A stretch of 64,000 nucleotides of DNA from Rana temporaria (lineage: Eukaryota; Chordata; Amphibia; Anura; Ranidae): positions 331,027,852 to 331,091,851 of the forward strand of contig NC_053492.1 in the NCBI RefSeq assembly GCF_905171775.1. Direction: 5' to 3'. This document shows, one piece after another, positions 63,885 to 64,000 of this stretch. The notes under the pieces were generated by a model, which worked only from the letters and a program-made list of their open reading frames with translations, was not told the DNA's origin and did no database searches. A program made the translations under genes and the position numbers. Within the stretch, counting starts at the first letter, position 1. The number at the start of each line of letters is the position of its first letter.

Positions 63885-64000
63885 ATTATTTATTTATTTA
63901 TTTATTAAAATTCTTAAAAGTACAAAAAGTACAAAACGCAGTCAGTTACCCGTAGGCCTCGATGCGCCGAGAACAACAATACAGCAACAACCAAAAAAAC
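63885..64000. other. start of another repeat, cut by window end
   Basis: An (ATTT)n tract followed by AAAATTCTTAAAAGTACAAA. The A/T-rich start resembles the 3' tail of the minus-strand LINE at 50178, so it may be another LINE end. Too short to assign. Confidence 0.3.

Overview
This window is vertebrate, most likely amphibian (frog-type) genomic DNA made almost entirely of nested transposable elements. That assignment is inference from the element mix: Penelope-like elements (PLEs), hAT/ZBED-type and PIF/Harbinger transposons, Tc1-like transposons with long inverted repeats, L1-type LINEs, TTAA-flanked MITEs, a tRNA-type SINE and a Gmr1-like LTR element, with canonical GT-AG introns in the Harbinger-type genes. 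I see no bacterial gene and no ordinary host gene in its native setting.

Layout. 1-3836: a 5'-truncated PLE (minus) that interrupts an old hAT (hAT-1, 3837-4652 and 36575-37936). 4653-36574: a head-to-head pair of near-identical PLEs that entered hAT-1 as one unit, bounded by a 14-bp duplication; the right copy has an uninterrupted 1,139-aa reading frame. The left copy is split by a 21.9-kb hAT (hAT-2, 8866-30806) with a perfect 8-bp duplication. Inside hAT-2 lie its own broken transposase, a Tc1 split by a full-length 7.2-kb L1 with both ORFs open, a 137-bp minisatellite, a three-exon Harbinger-type Myb/SANT gene remnant, a second Tc1 (DD37E) and a SINE. 37937-38748: a Harbinger fragment inside a further hAT end.

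38749-57680 is a 46-bp satellite interrupted twice. PLE-3 (38880-47534) carries two MITEs and an LTR retrotransposon (42549-45755). A second head-to-head pair of PLE-like 3' ends (49005-57525) carries an L1 remnant, a Harbinger MITE and another MITE. 57821-61404 is a Harbinger with its transposase, an opposing accessory ORF and a solo LTR, itself inside a second copy of the outer hAT. The window ends with a TTAA MITE and a broken DD34E Tc1.

The most unusual object is the LTR element at 42549-45755. Between two nearly identical LTRs it has no pol, only one 540-codon ORF that joins a SCAN-type Gag with a CCHC knuckle to the conserved C-terminal half of HEXIM, the 7SK-snRNP/P-TEFb inhibitor. It keeps the arginine-rich motif, a PYNT-like motif and the coiled coil, but lacks the acidic segment. 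It looks like a retroelement that captured a transcription-elongation regulator.

Second in interest: several PLE 3' regions carry a hammerhead-ribozyme-like fold (stem, CUGANGA-like box, stem II, GAAA, tiny stem III, stem I partner), best preserved at 57-108 (minus). All calls rest on reading the sequence and recalled family knowledge; no database search or folding program was run.
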